Shown: positions 11,709 through 22,700 of the stretch, in pieces
How the letters are laid out: every line of letters starts with the position of its first letter
How positions within the stretch are numbered: position 1 is the stretch's first letter
Assembly: GCA_025266875.1 (NCBI GenBank)
Contig: JALLLT010000008.1
Coordinates: 620,001-684,000 of the forward strand
From: Fennellomyces sp. T-0311
Lineage: Eukaryota > Mucoromycota > Mucoromycetes > Mucorales > Lichtheimiaceae
Direction: 5' to 3'
DNA length: 64,000 nucleotides
Position numbers and translations under genes: made by a program
The notes under the pieces: generated by a model
Told to the model about the DNA's origin: nothing
Databases searched by the model: none
The model's input: the letters and a program-made list of their open reading frames with translations, nothing else

Positions 11709-14700
11709 TAGACCGCCTCAAACTCGGTCTATTTAATGCAACTGGTGTTGATCGCTCACCAGATGAAATTATCACATTTTGCAACGATCAAAACATCGAC
11801 ATCATACTCCTCAACGAAACTTTCTTGACTCAAGGACGGTTCTATACTGACTGGTCTCAGTATCACAACTACGCAATTAGGCCCGACACGCGACATCGGG
11901 GACAAGGGGGTATTTCGCTATTGGCACGGCCGGACCTCAATATGCATATACACCACCTACCGAACACAAACCGCTTTACGCTTTCTTTCCGCATCGGTGT
12001 TTACACCTTCCACGGGCTATATCTCCCTCCGTCACTTGACCACAACTCATGCATAACGCTTCTGGACCAGCTCAATATCAACGATCGCACAATCATCTTC
12101 GGCGATCTAAACGCTCGTTCTAAGCTAACCACAGGCGACCACTCCAACAATCAAAGGGGACTTAACGTCCTAGAACCGTGGCTAGTACGGCATGGGCTTC
12201 ATGTCTGGAATGGATCTTTAAGACGAGGACAACCAACTTTCCGAACAGCAGCGGGAACCAGTATCATTGACCTGTTCATATCAAGTGAGCAAGCCATCAT
12301 CACTCCAAGTCTAACCATCTTTGATATGCACTCTCTGAACTCCCACCACCACCTCTGCACGTTCGCGTTCACACCAATCACCTCTTGGAGGCCCCTCCCG
12401 ACACCCAATGCACCTCGTCAACAGTGGAAATTACAACGTCTGACCGACCCTGACGTTAGACGTCTGTATATCTCCAAGTTCGAGAGTAACACGCGCAGCA
12501 TAAACGCACGTCTTGACGATTTATCGGATAGCGCCAAAATGATCCCCAAGAAGTCATTGATCGAGGAACTAGGCAACGACATCGCATCTTCGATATATGA
12601 TGCCCTTGACAGCAGCGTCACTCGCAGTACAAGTCGTCCGAAATCATGGAAATGGTTTTGGAATGAAGAGCTGCAATCGAAGGCAGATCAGCGAGAAGAG
12701 GCTTACCGGAAGTGGCGGCGCTCACCTGACAACATAGTCGTACGTGCACAGTACTGGAAAGCGTATACCAGCAAATGTGAGGAGTTCTCAAAGGAAATCA
12801 GCCGCACCAAGCGTCGTTCATGGAAGCAATTCTGCACTAAACTTGGAAACGCACCAATTGGAGATGCAAATGCTATCATCAAACGTATGAGACGAAACCG
12901 ACAGGCAAGCCACACCTTCTCACACCCTTCTGGTCCACGATTCGCTGCAGAGGTTATGGTGGACCACCTCTCACAAGTTTTTGGGGGAGAGAGGAACATC
13001 AAGAACCAGGGAACGTTCCTAAATACGAAGCAAGACGATGAAGTAGAACAGGACCCTTTTCCCGCAGCGCAAATCGCCCTTTACATCCGCAAAATGGCGC
13101 CAAGGAAAGCTCCCGGGAATGACCACATCACTGGTGCGATGCTGAAGCCCATAGCGACTCCCCTGTCACACATTCTTAGCAAGTTCCTGACCGTGTGTTG
13201 GCATTGGTCCTATATTCCACTCTCATGGCGAACAGCAAACGTAGTACCAATCTACAAGAAGGGCAACCCGACAGAAGCTGGAAACTACAGACCAATAAGC
13301 TTGACTAGTGTGCTTCGGAAGCTACTCGAGAGGTGTCTGCTGCCTAAATTATTGGACGCCATGCCAGCCTTGGACATCGCCCAAGGTGGATTCCGACACA
13401 AACGTGGTGCTCTTGATCAGGCATTTGCCTTGAATATGCTCATAAGACAGTATCAACGACAGTACGGGGAGCCTCCGGTGCAAGCATTCCTGGACATCAA
13501 GCAGGCATACGACAGCAGTTCGCGGGATTTAATATGGTCAACGTTGCAGGGAAACCTGTCGAGCGCTCTGTTCCATCTCCTGCGACATATGTTTGACGAC
13601 GTACGGGTTGCGGTCATCTTACAGAATCATCAATCGCGATACATCCACCCATCACGTGGGGTTTTACAAGGGTCTATCCTAAGCCCCTTACTATATGCAG
13701 TCTTCATCAACTCGTTACCACGTCGCCTTCGTATCCGCATGAACGCCCTTGGAAAAAACCCATTGATACTCCGAACAGTCCCGGTGCCATACACACAGTC
13801 GGAAGCAGCCGTCCAGAACTTGCACTGCACTGGTGACAAGCAAGATCAAAATGCTCGCCCAGACACGAATCGAGTACTCATATCTGCATTGTTATACGCA
13901 GACGACGTAGCACTAATAGGCTCTCCGCACGATATGGTACACCTACTGAAGATTGCGGAACTGCATTCCAAAGAGTATGGATATCAATGGCATCCAGGCA
14001 AATGCGCGATCATTGAACCTCCACCTAGCTTGACCAGTAGCCAGGATCGACCCTCAAGGTACACAATCTACGGAACGCCGATCAACAAAGTCTCCAGCTT
14101 CCAATACCTCGGACTTCCATTTACGTGCCATGGTATCGACCTCGAACAACTAGTTAACCAACGTATCTCCAAGGCAACTGGCAATATGGCCCTGCTTCGT
14201 CAGCTTGGTATACACCAATATGGGATTGGACTTTGGCCAGCATTACGCACATATCGGTCATTTATCCGCCCAGTTCTCGAGTACGGTCTTGCTATTGCAG
14301 CACTCACGGCGAAGCACATGGATAAGCTCGACCAAGCACAAAGCGGGTGTATCAAGATGGTACGAAACCGTAACAAATCGACACATACCCCAACTATCGT
14401 GCCGATTGTTCTTGCCGACCTACCTTCCATGCACCTCCGCACACGCGCATTGCAACTCAAGTTTACTGCACGGCTTCAACAATTGCCAGTTTCCACCATG
14501 GCTCGAATGGTGGAGCTCTCGATTTTGAGGAATGGCAAGAAGCCAACGGATGAGCACTGGAGAAGGTTGACCTCGACCAATCCTCTCCATCAAGAATACC
14601 GCAAATTACAGAAAACGGAGGAACCACCGATGAACGCAGTTGAACAGGCTATCAGCAACAAACGAGACGAAGAATTCGAATCACGATCAAAGGCGTTTAA

Positions 14701-15163
14701 AACTATTCGTTGCCTTCGACCAACTCGGATGGTTGACCCGATACTATACCTACCGACAACAAGCAACGACCGACATCGACTCGTAAACTGGCGCATGCAC
14801 TGGCTACCACCGTCATACAAGCCTCCGGATTGCCCATGCGGGGCAGCCAAGCCGAAAAGAGACCACTACAATGCCTGTCCAATTCTGGAAGCACAACTGA
14901 ACAAGCTATTGACAGCTTTTGGCGACATCTCCGATCTTCCTAATGGAATGCATCCGATCGACCATATTCTGAACTGTCTTCCACGATCCGATATTGGTCT
15001 GACCAAAGGCAAGTGGAAGGCCTCCTGGCCAGCCCTACTAGAGGTGCTTCGCGAAATAGACTGCCTCATTCATCCAAACGTTGAGGACGAACAAGCCGAT
15101 TCCACGATCACCAGGTCAACACCTCCAACGTCAACTGGCCCACCCCAGGAAACCAACGCATGA
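11705..15163 (+). CDS. LINE ORF2: endonuclease and reverse transcriptase
   Basis: 1,152 aa. Residues 1-225 are an exonuclease/endonuclease/phosphatase domain: IILLNETFL (catalytic Glu), IIFGDLNARS (Asp/Asn), SIIDLFISS near its end. Residues about 460-800 are the reverse transcriptase: VVPIYKKGNPTEAGNYRPIS, AFLDIKQAYDSSSRD, RGVLQGSILSPLLY and the catalytic YADDVALIG near residue 730. The C-terminal part has a zinc knuckle CPCG-x6-RDH-x3-C near residue 1043. The protein would nick the target, reverse transcribe the element RNA at the nick and integrate the product. The ATG at 11705 overlaps the ORF1 stop by 4 nt (ATGA), suggesting coupled termination-reinitiation. No frameshift or internal stop is present, so the protein is potentially active. 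Confidence 0.95.
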   Translation: MIDRLKLGLFNATGVDRSPDEIITFCNDQNIDIILLNETFLTQGRFYTDWSQYHNYAIRPDTRHRGQGGISLLARPDLNMHIHHLPNTNRFTLSFRIGVYTFHGLYLPPSLDHNSCITLLDQLNINDRTIIFGDLNARSKLTTGDHSNNQRGLNVLEPWLVRHGLHVWNGSLRRGQPTFRTAAGTSIIDLFISSEQAIITPSLTIFDMHSLNSHHHLCTFAFTPITSWRPLPTPNAPRQQWKLQRLTDPDVRRLYISKFESNTRSINARLDDLSDSAKMIPKKSLIEELGNDIASSIYDALDSSVTRSTSRPKSWKWFWNEELQSKADQREEAYRKWRRSPDNIVVRAQYWKAYTSKCEEFSKEISRTKRRSWKQFCTKLGNAPIGDANAIIKRMRRNRQASHTFSHPSGPRFAAEVMVDHLSQVFGGERNIKNQGTFLNTKQDDEVEQDPFPAAQIALYIRKMAPRKAPGNDHITGAMLKPIATPLSHILSKFLTVCWHWSYIPLSWRTANVVPIYKKGNPTEAGNYRPISLTSVLRKLLERCLLPKLLDAMPALDIAQGGFRHKRGALDQAFALNMLIRQYQRQYGEPPVQAFLDIKQAYDSSSRDLIWSTLQGNLSSALFHLLRHMFDDVRVAVILQNHQSRYIHPSRGVLQGSILSPLLYAVFINSLPRRLRIRMNALGKNPLILRTVPVPYTQSEAAVQNLHCTGDKQDQNARPDTNRVLISALLYADDVALIGSPHDMVHLLKIAELHSKEYGYQWHPGKCAIIEPPPSLTSSQDRPSRYTIYGTPINKVSSFQYLGLPFTCHGIDLEQLVNQRISKATGNMALLRQLGIHQYGIGLWPALRTYRSFIRPVLEYGLAIAALTAKHMDKLDQAQSGCIKMVRNRNKSTHTPTIVPIVLADLPSMHLRTRALQLKFTARLQQLPVSTMARMVELSILRNGKKPTDEHWRRLTSTNPLHQEYRKLQKTEEPPMNAVEQAISNKRDEEFESRSKAFKTIRCLRPTRMVDPILYLPTTSNDRHRLVNWRMHWLPPSYKPPDCPCGAAKPKRDHYNACPILEAQLNKLLTAFGDISDLPNGMHPIDHILNCLPRSDIGLTKGKWKASWPALLEVLREIDCLIHPNVEDEQADSTITRSTPPTSTGPPQETNA

Positions 15164-15389
15164 TGCGTGTGGCTCACAGGGCGAGCCAATTTCTCCATAA
15201 TCAGCCAGCACAGCGGCCACACTCCTTTTGCTACACCGTCCGGCCTTTTTTCACCTCTAGTGAGGTTTTTTTTCAGGCACGGCACCTACACTCTATTTGT
15301 TTCTTTAATCCTTTTGTACCGCAAGGAAGTGATCATATGCCTATAGGCGCAGATCAAATATCTTCCCAATAAAATAATAACTTTTGACC

Positions 15390-15403
15390 TAGTCACCATT
15401 GTG
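15390..15403 (+). repeat. Target-site duplication, right copy (LINE)
   Basis: TAGTCACCATTGTG, identical to 10217-10230. Confidence 0.93.
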
Positions 15404-16286
15404 GTGCGTCACAGTGTCTGAAAGCAAGCTCACGTTGCTTTTGATCTATATACTATAGAGGACTTCAACGAGCATTCACAAGGTCATAAATGTAATTATT
15501 TTTTGCTCAGAATACTTTAACGCCTTCTAAAGGGTACCTAACAATTGTAACATAAACTTTTTACAAAGCCACCAGAAAAATGTAGCACGAGCAATTACGC
15601 TCATATGAAAAAAAAGGCTTTTCTTCTGATTATTATATTATGGGTGTTCACTGAACTCCTCTGATATACCAGCCTTTCAATTTACTAGATGTTTCGTAAT
15701 GGTTGGCTTGTAGTTGCGCGTTTTGAATGCCTTGTTTCCTGTTTGTGGGATCACAATCACAGTACAAGAACATGAAATCCCTTTATATGACATAGTTTTT
15801 TCATACGGGGCCTGCAGGGAGTGAATAATCTGAATAAGCACGCTGTATCAAAGTAGAAGCTTTGGTCCTGTCAACAACTCAGATTCCTAGGGGTCGGGTA
15901 GCTAATAGAAATAGTTGGGGGAGAAAAATTTCAGATGACAGTCATGGGAGAAAAATTTTTTTTCCTCGTATTTAAGTTCCAGTCGCGTGGCAACAGCGCA
16001 CCTTGTACAGCTTCTCTGTTAAGGTAAATATCGCTACTTCTTTTTTTTCCTTGGGTCGTTGGTGTTTGTGATGAGATTGTTATTACATAGAGTCAAGCAC
16101 TGTAATTATAATTTGATGATTTTTGTATCGCTGAAAGAAACCAACAGCTTCAAGCTTTTTTTGAGGAGGGAAAAGGGATCGTATTGGAGTCAATGGAGAT
16201 TAATCATGATTCTTTTTTTTTTCAGATATCGAAACGAAAGGGATTCGAGTATAATAATGTAGCAAAAACAATACAATAAAAAATAT
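15404..16286. other. Intergenic, no gene seen
   Basis: Sequence that adjoined the LINE target before insertion, then the 3' flank of the ornithine cyclodeaminase-like gene. Runs of T and A, no convincing reading frame. Confidence 0.4.
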
Positions 16287-17350
16287 TTAATATGGAACAA
16301 CAGACCCAATGTTTGCATCGGCAGCACGTTTGGCCATCAGTCCAGCGATAGCACTGTCTTGTACACTGATACCGACACTTTTGAAAAGAGTACGCTTGGC
16401 ACGATCCGCGGCAGTGTCTTGCTTGTCAATAACAATTTGGCCAAGCTCCGTCCATGATTCGGGAGTGGAAGACGCGACGAGTTCACCCGATTCATGGGTA
16501 CAAGCTTCGACGGAATCAACCAAAATCTTTTCAGTTTGCTTGACACACTGAGCATCAATCTCATGCATATCCAGACGATATGAACCAACGCAGTTGAGAT
16601 GCACATCTGACTTGAGCCAACTACCGCGGAGAATAGGTTGGGTTGCGTTGGTTGCCGTACACACGATGTCGGCTTCACGAGCGGCAGCTTCCAATTCCGC
16701 ATCGTTGCCAGCGCCGCTCACTTTGAGTTTCGGGTAGGCCGCCTGGATATCCCGAACCAACTGTTCACGACGCTCTTGACCACGGTTCCAAATTACTACC
16801 GATTCAATGCTGGGTCGAACGGCAACGACCATATCGATATGGGCGCGTCCTTGTGCACCGGCACCGAGTACCAACAGTGACTTGGCGTCTTCCTTTGCAT
16901 AATATTGGGTAGCCAATGCCGATCCTATATCCTTTTTCGATTAGCTACGTCCAAAAAGTTGTAAGAAAGAATAAGCTTACCGGCGGCAGTGCGAACTGCA
17001 GTCAAAGCAGCAGCGTTCATGACAGCTTGAAGACCACCCGTTGCTTCATCTAAAACCAAGGTGGTACCGGGAAGACCGCCCTTGCTATCACCCAAAGGAA
17101 CGCTAACAACCTTGATCGACGTGGTCGTGTTCAGTCTAGATGGCATGAACAGCACTTTATGCAAATCCGTGGTTACGGCAATACGCTGGGGAGCTTGCGC
17201 GTACTTTTGCTTTTCTTCGTTGCCATGCGCGGCAGTGTAGGTGGCGAAGGTGCTTGCCATCAAGTCTACCATTTCCAAAGCAGCTTTGGAATCCCCGAGC
17301 GCCAAAAGCTTATTGATATCGTCTTGAGAAAGCACGCGAATGGTCGTCAT
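16287..17350 (-). CDS. Ornithine cyclodeaminase / mu-crystallin family protein
   Basis: Two exons, 17350-16981 and 16924-16287, give 335 aa, the normal family length. The Rossmann NAD(P)-binding motif is LVLGAGAQGRAHIDMV at the start of exon 2, followed by VVIWNRGQERREQL and the segment DIVCTATNATQPIL, which contacts the nucleotide. The first domain has KVVSVPLGDSKGGLPGT and NAAALTAVRTAAG, both conserved. Members act as ornithine cyclodeaminase, alanine dehydrogenase or ketimine reductase; the sequence alone does not decide which. The start MTTIRVLSQDDINKLL at 17350 fits the family N-terminus; an upstream in-frame extension exists but lacks similarity. It is divergently arranged with the TRIC-like gene, with 285 nt between the start codons. 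Confidence 0.9.
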
Positions 17351-17635
17351 GATACGAAAAAAAGGTAAACAAGTCTGGAAAGAGGAAGGGAAGGGTGCGA
17401 GCTTTTTTGGTGTGCGATCTTCTAAACCTTGTTTTTCAGATACAGGCTCAGAATCTAGTGTGATTGGATTATGAATCACCTTTTCGACTAGCTGTCGCCG
17501 TGTCATTGCAACGCACATACAAAACCCGCTGTGTCATTTTCCCGCGGTCTACGCTATATTTTTTATTGACTTATCTTATCTGGTGCATTGCTATTTTTCT
17601 CTTTCTTTCTTTCTTTCTTGTCCTTTTTTTTGTTC

Positions 17636-18550
17636 ATGTCCACCGTATCGACAAGCCTCACAGAACAATTGATTAATAGTATAAACTATTTCTCTAGTCT
17701 CGAGTATAAAGGGCTACCCGTTCTCGATGTCATGCACGCTATTCTGATCGCATATGTATATCGGTCGGCAGTCGGTGCGGGCCATCGCGAGATTGGATGG
17801 GGGCAAGGCTTTCTAGCAACAATCATAATGTGCGCGGGTGGTGGATCTACCGTGTGCATTTTACGCGGAGAACCATTAGGGATCTTGAAGAGTAACATGT
17901 TTTGGGGACTTTACGGGTAAGCACAATCACTTTATACATGTCGATATCCAGACTAATTGTTCGATACAAACAAAAAGTACGGCATATTGGGCCATGTTTT
18001 CCAATGCCTACGTTTATCCTGTACTCGACTACCTCTTCTCGTTGCCTATTATCGAAGTGACTTTTACCTTGGCCGATGCGATCCTGCGTAATTGGGCTAT
18101 TATCAACATTGGTGTTTTGGGAGTGGATTCGACGTTGGGTGCGGATAAAATTGCTGCCAAGCTTTTGTGCGGAACGCTTGCCGGGTCAGGTGGTGGCTTT
18201 TGGATTGGTAAAACAAGATCAAAAGATGATATACAGCTGGATAAGATAGGGCTAAATGAACGGTATATATAGATACGTTTAATCTGACACATCACCATTG
18301 GTCGTTCTCAACACCTCGATGGTTACACACAGCCACCAACGATGTCAAAGCATGCTTCATCACATCGTTGTTCTATATTCTGGCTACCAGCACCAAAGTT
18401 TCTGAATTGACGGGTATCCAGGCACTTAATGCAGCAGAAGCAGAAGCATGGAGTACTGTTGTTCTTGCTATCGGACTGTTGTACGGATGTATGATTGCAC
18501 GATGGCAACGCACGACGAAAAAGGATCAAGAAACGAAGAAGACGCAGTGA
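17636..18550 (+). CDS. TRIC-type trimeric intracellular cation channel
   Basis: Three exons, 17636-17916, 17978-18207 and 18273-18550, give 262 aa, close to the 250-300 aa of TRIC channels. The protein is mostly hydrophobic helices. The family's two Gly-rich repeats are visible: IIMCAGGGSTVCILRGEPLG in the first half and LLCGTLAGSGGGFWIGDAF in the second, matching the pseudo-symmetric architecture that lines the pore. The C-terminus is basic and hydrophilic (RWQRTTKKDQETKKTQ), as in other TRIC proteins. Animal TRIC channels pass K+ in the ER/SR membrane as counter-ion flow for Ca2+ release; the same role here is an inference. The phases of both introns close. Confidence 0.72.
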
Positions 18551-18637
18551 AAAGTTTCCGAAGCGTAACGAAATTCCTCATCTCCCTCTTCCCAATAAAC
18601 TGCGTTATATTTCCTTCTCTCTTTATATCTTTTCATA

Positions 18638-19633
18638 ATGGGCAACGGTGTATCAAAAATAAGCTGCACGCATCGCAAGAGAAAGAAAACGGTGTTGGAC
18701 AAGACATGTATTGGTATTCCTACTGATTTCAGAGTAAGCAGCCTGAACCTTTTTTCCTTTCAAGTGTACTAATGATTATTCTACAGCATATGTATCATAT
18801 TGGTAAAGCTCATCTCCATTACACATGGAAATACACCACTCACCAATGTTTCTAGGTTTGGATCGATCGCCACAGCGGGTAAAGCCAAGAAAGCAAAAGC
18901 CCGTTTCCATAAATGTAACAGTTGAATAGGACCAACGACGATTGTCCGGTATACCACCTGCAGAGCAGTTGCGACAACAATTGGCCGAAATCACACAAAA
19001 GCTGCAAGAAATCACTCCACAGCATCACTCACATTACCGAGGTGTGCGACGATCGGTGACAGCCACGCCCATCGTTCACCGAAAACCGCCGCCACCATTG
19101 CCTCAATCAGCCTCGCAATATGCAGCGACCATCACATGTCGACGACCTCCACCGCCTCGGATTTGGTTTGATACGATTGACAGCGAAGAAGTCCTGTCTC
19201 CAAGTAAAAGTAACCTTAGCAACGAAGAACCATTGTTGCAGGTAAAAAAAGTGCGCATGAATTACTTTTTTCGCCATAGGAAACTGAGTTTTTTACAGAT
19301 CCGTAAGGAGAATCCGCAACATAACATGTCTTTGATGAAATGCTACGTCGAGAGCAAGATAGATGCGCAGATCCAAAAGGTATGAACGTAGCTTATGTAT
19401 CGATGGCTCAAGATAACTCTTCTGTTGTATTTAGCATGCATATGCACGCAAGCGATCCAAAAGCTGCACAGAACCCAAAGCTACTGCTCGTGGTAAAAAA
19501 AAAAGCGTTTTCCATTAAGGTCATGCGACTTACTCTCTTTGATATAGGACACAAACGAACATTGCATTCACCAGTCATGCTTCCTCATGCCAGTTTGCCT
19601 GAGCGTGAATCTGGACTACTATCCAGTATCTGA
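18638..19633 (+). CDS. Small CRIB/PBD-domain protein (Cdc42/Rac effector-like)
   Basis: Seven short exons: 18638-18733, 18787-18802 (16 nt), 18856-18878 (23 nt), 18930-19241, 19299-19379, 19435-19492 and 19548-19633, giving 223 aa. Residues about 25-38 read IGIPTDFRHMYHIG, a good match to the CRIB consensus ISxPxxFxHxxHxG that binds GTP-loaded Cdc42/Rac. No kinase domain follows. Instead there is a short Gln/Leu helix (EQLRQQLAEITQKLQEI) and a Pro-rich region with RKPPPPLPQ and RRPPPPRIW, which look like SH3 or profilin ligands. It is therefore likely a small adaptor in polarity or actin control. The ATG at 18638 begins MGNGVSKISC, a possible myristoylation signal with a nearby Cys. The gene ends 139 bp from the convergent CEP104 gene. 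Confidence 0.78.
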
Positions 19634-19772
19634 ACATCCATATACACCATGAAATCATTAAAGTAAAAAGGTCTTTTTTGTTCTGTATCATGAATGGAGA
19701 GAGGATAGAAGGGGGTTGTAAGCGAGGGTATAGTAACAAAAAGAAGTGAGAGAAGGTATTTTGGGGTTAAAT

Positions 19773-22700
19773 CTACTTTTTTCTTCTCAAAGAAGAGGTG
19801 GGTGCTTTCGTTGTACCGCGGCTAGCGGTCTTTGGTGCCTCTGGCTTAGTAGCTACTTTAGCAGGAGTCTTGTTTCGTCGTACTGGTCGTGGATTCTTGG
19901 GACATCCATCACCGTGCAGCAAATGTGCTTTCCATTGGCTATCTGTTGGTGGGTCGATCGTATCCATGCATAGTGGGCACCGGGTCTCACCTGCATCGCC
20001 CACAGCTAATCCACAAGTTAGAAAAAAAAGCCAAAACCAAGAACCTTATAATGTTCAATTTACCTGCACAAGTTTGCTTCAGAGTATGCTGAAGCCACCC
20101 TTCCACTGGTACAGCTTGCTTGCAACGAGTGCACTGCTTGACCAAATGTCGCTTTGCACAGTCCTTGAACGTATGGTCGTTCAAAGTTGAGATTTCGAGT
20201 ATCTATCCATATAAAAAAAGTGAGTTATTCATGTCCTTGCTAAAGAAATAGAGCGAACATACAATTTGACATCTGGAACAGCTGGTCAATACAGGGCATT
20301 CGTCATAATAGTGTGAGATAAGAGTGTCTTCGTTAAAGTTAGGATTGCTTTCTTCACAGAATATACAAATGCTAATAACCATAGATTAGCCACTGACTCT
20401 CTTGTGGACTGGATTCAAACTTACTTTTTGTCATCGACCAAAGGTTCTTCCTGCTTTGGAGCTGAAGTTGCCGTTGTGGTCTTGGAGGAGGGTTTGGCAG
20501 TTGTTCCACGAGTGCTGCGGGCAGATGCAGCGCGCGTGCCATTGGTAGTGCCATTTGTCGTAGTAGTCTAGTGAACCATATATCTCAGAGCTCATGTCTT
20601 TTGTCAAGATAAATAATTGTATTACCTTTTTCGACGCGGCGGTCGCTCGACTCTCAGGCTTTCCACGCTTGTCACTGGTAGTTGTAGCACCAGTTCGTCG
20701 CTTGGTGCCATCGGCAGCCTTCTTTGTTTGTGATTTCTTGTCGTTCGGAGAGCTTGCTGTGGCAGCCAATGCACGCAGCTCAGCTACAGTTCCATTGGAT
20801 CCCAACGAACCCTTTGAAGACTTGGCATCCGCAGCTTCTCTTGATTCGGCTACCTTCTTTACGGTCTAAAATCGTCGTATAAGTTTAAGAGAAAACATAT
20901 ATATTTTGTTTTTTTTTCCTTACCTCTGCCAAGGAGATGCGCAGATCCTTGTCGATGTACTTGCTGACGGATTGGAATCCAACTTGTTCCGAGATACCGA
21001 TCACAAGTTCAACTGCGGCTTGACGCACATCGTTGTGAGTGTGGTTCAAGTAGGTCACGACGAACGCCATCAAATCATCCAAAGCAATAAGACCATCTTC
21101 GGTCTTCTTGGAATGGATGCGCAAGTAGTCTACGGCCGAAGATACCAATTCGATGCGTGCACGTGCGTCCTTGTGGTTGTGAATAACCCGATCAGGCTTG
21201 GCAATGTACAACGACAGCAAGGAATAAGGAGACTCGTAGAACTTTGCCGAAAGATCAAGAACGAGCTGGGACGCGGGTTGGCGGATGCGAGTGTTTGCGT
21301 CATTTGTGCGCATGAGCAAGCCAGAGAATGCACGCTCAATGAATCCAAAAACGAGTGTATGAGGTACCATTTCACAGGCAACTGCAAGTATATCCGTATC
21401 AGAAAACCAAATTATGAGTAGTATGCGACTTACCATTCAAATCCTTCCAGATATCAATTGTCATACCAATGATTGATTCTCTCGAATCCATCATGGCTTC
21501 CTGGATCATCATCAAAGTTGCCTTGACGAACATTGCATTGCGACGAATATCTTCATCAACGTCGTCATTATTACTGCTGGTTTCACTGCTGCTGTCATCT
21601 GATCCTGAATAGTTTGGATCCTCGATAATTTCATCCAAGCGATGGATCTCGTTGTTTTCGACAAGAGCGCATGCAGTCTTGACACTTTCGGCCACTTGCT
21701 TCAGACCGTATTCGCGACACTTGACCTTGACACTGAGAACGCATGCAACAACGTCTTCACCAAAGACACGAATGGGTACGCGGCAATTGGCGCGTTCGGC
21801 GTCAATCAATGGCTCTGGCACACAATCGGGATCCAACTCCTTCTTTGGCTTTTGTACACGAGCTTGCTGAACTTCATGTTCAATTTCCTCTTCTGTCAAC
21901 GAAAAGCCACGCAAGGAATGCTTGCGGGCAACGGAAGCCGAAAGCGAAGGTGCCATCAAATCTGACATTGAAACACGTTGCAAATCGATCGGCTTTTCCA
22001 TGACATCTTCAAGCATATCGTTTCCAATTAAAGCACTACTGTTGTGACCGTACGATGTCAAGTGAGGTGGCAGCAGCGTTTCTCCGATATCCGTCGAAAG
22101 CGACGACGTGGGTGAGCTCTGATGAGTTGTAGAGTCGTTCTGGCTGATGCCTTCGTTGGCGGGTGGCGAAATGTATGAGTCGACATTGGTCCATTTTTCC
22201 AAAACATCGTCGTAGAGACGGTCGGCATGGGGATCTTGGTGACCATGATAACTGATGAGCGTACTGTCTTCGTGATCATGCTTAGGTTCATCGTGCTGCA
22301 AATCTGCTGAATAAGGTGTGCGCAAGGATTCGGGAATAATATCGCTGTCATCATACTATTTCGGATATTTGTTGGTTATCATCATCTTTCTATTGCATGT
22401 TCCAGGGTAACTGACCTCAGAATTATCGTTCCCAGCAGGCACCACGCGACCATCACGCGTAATATGAATGTTAGCTTGCTGTAGCAGTTGCTCGGCCGAT
22501 CGTTTGATCTCACAGATGTCAGCCTTATACGATGCTTACTCGATTAGTGAAAAAGATCAAGTAAGTTTATCACTCATGTTACCTTAATTTTTTCTGCTTC
22601 GTCGTAATCCTTGGATTCGACAGCTTGCTTCTTGCCCAGTTCCAGATCAATGACGATCCTTCCAAAGCTAGTAAGCTGCTCTCTAATATCTTTATACACT

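Larger units (their letters stand above)
10231..15389 (+). mobile_element. Full-length two-ORF LINE (non-LTR retrotransposon)
   Basis: A 5,159-bp insertion bounded by a perfect 14-bp target-site duplication. Order: 5' UTR of about 185 bp with a TATATAAA run near 10272; ORF1 (coiled coil plus RNA-binding-like region); ORF2 (apurinic-type endonuclease, reverse transcriptase, C-terminal zinc knuckle); 3' UTR of about 226 bp ending AATAAAATAATAACTTTTGACC. There is no poly(A) or simple-repeat tail; the AATAAA lies about 20 nt before the end. Both ORFs are open from end to end, unlike most accessory DNA nearby. A second copy reduced to the last 50 bp lies at 27966-28015. I see no RNase H domain in ORF2. 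The clade is not assigned. Confidence 0.95.

Noticed and set aside
18914..18929. A 15-nt intron in the CRIB gene
   Set aside because: GTAACAGTTGAATAG would remove an in-frame stop, but a normal 51-nt intron (18879-18929) with a better donor does the same.
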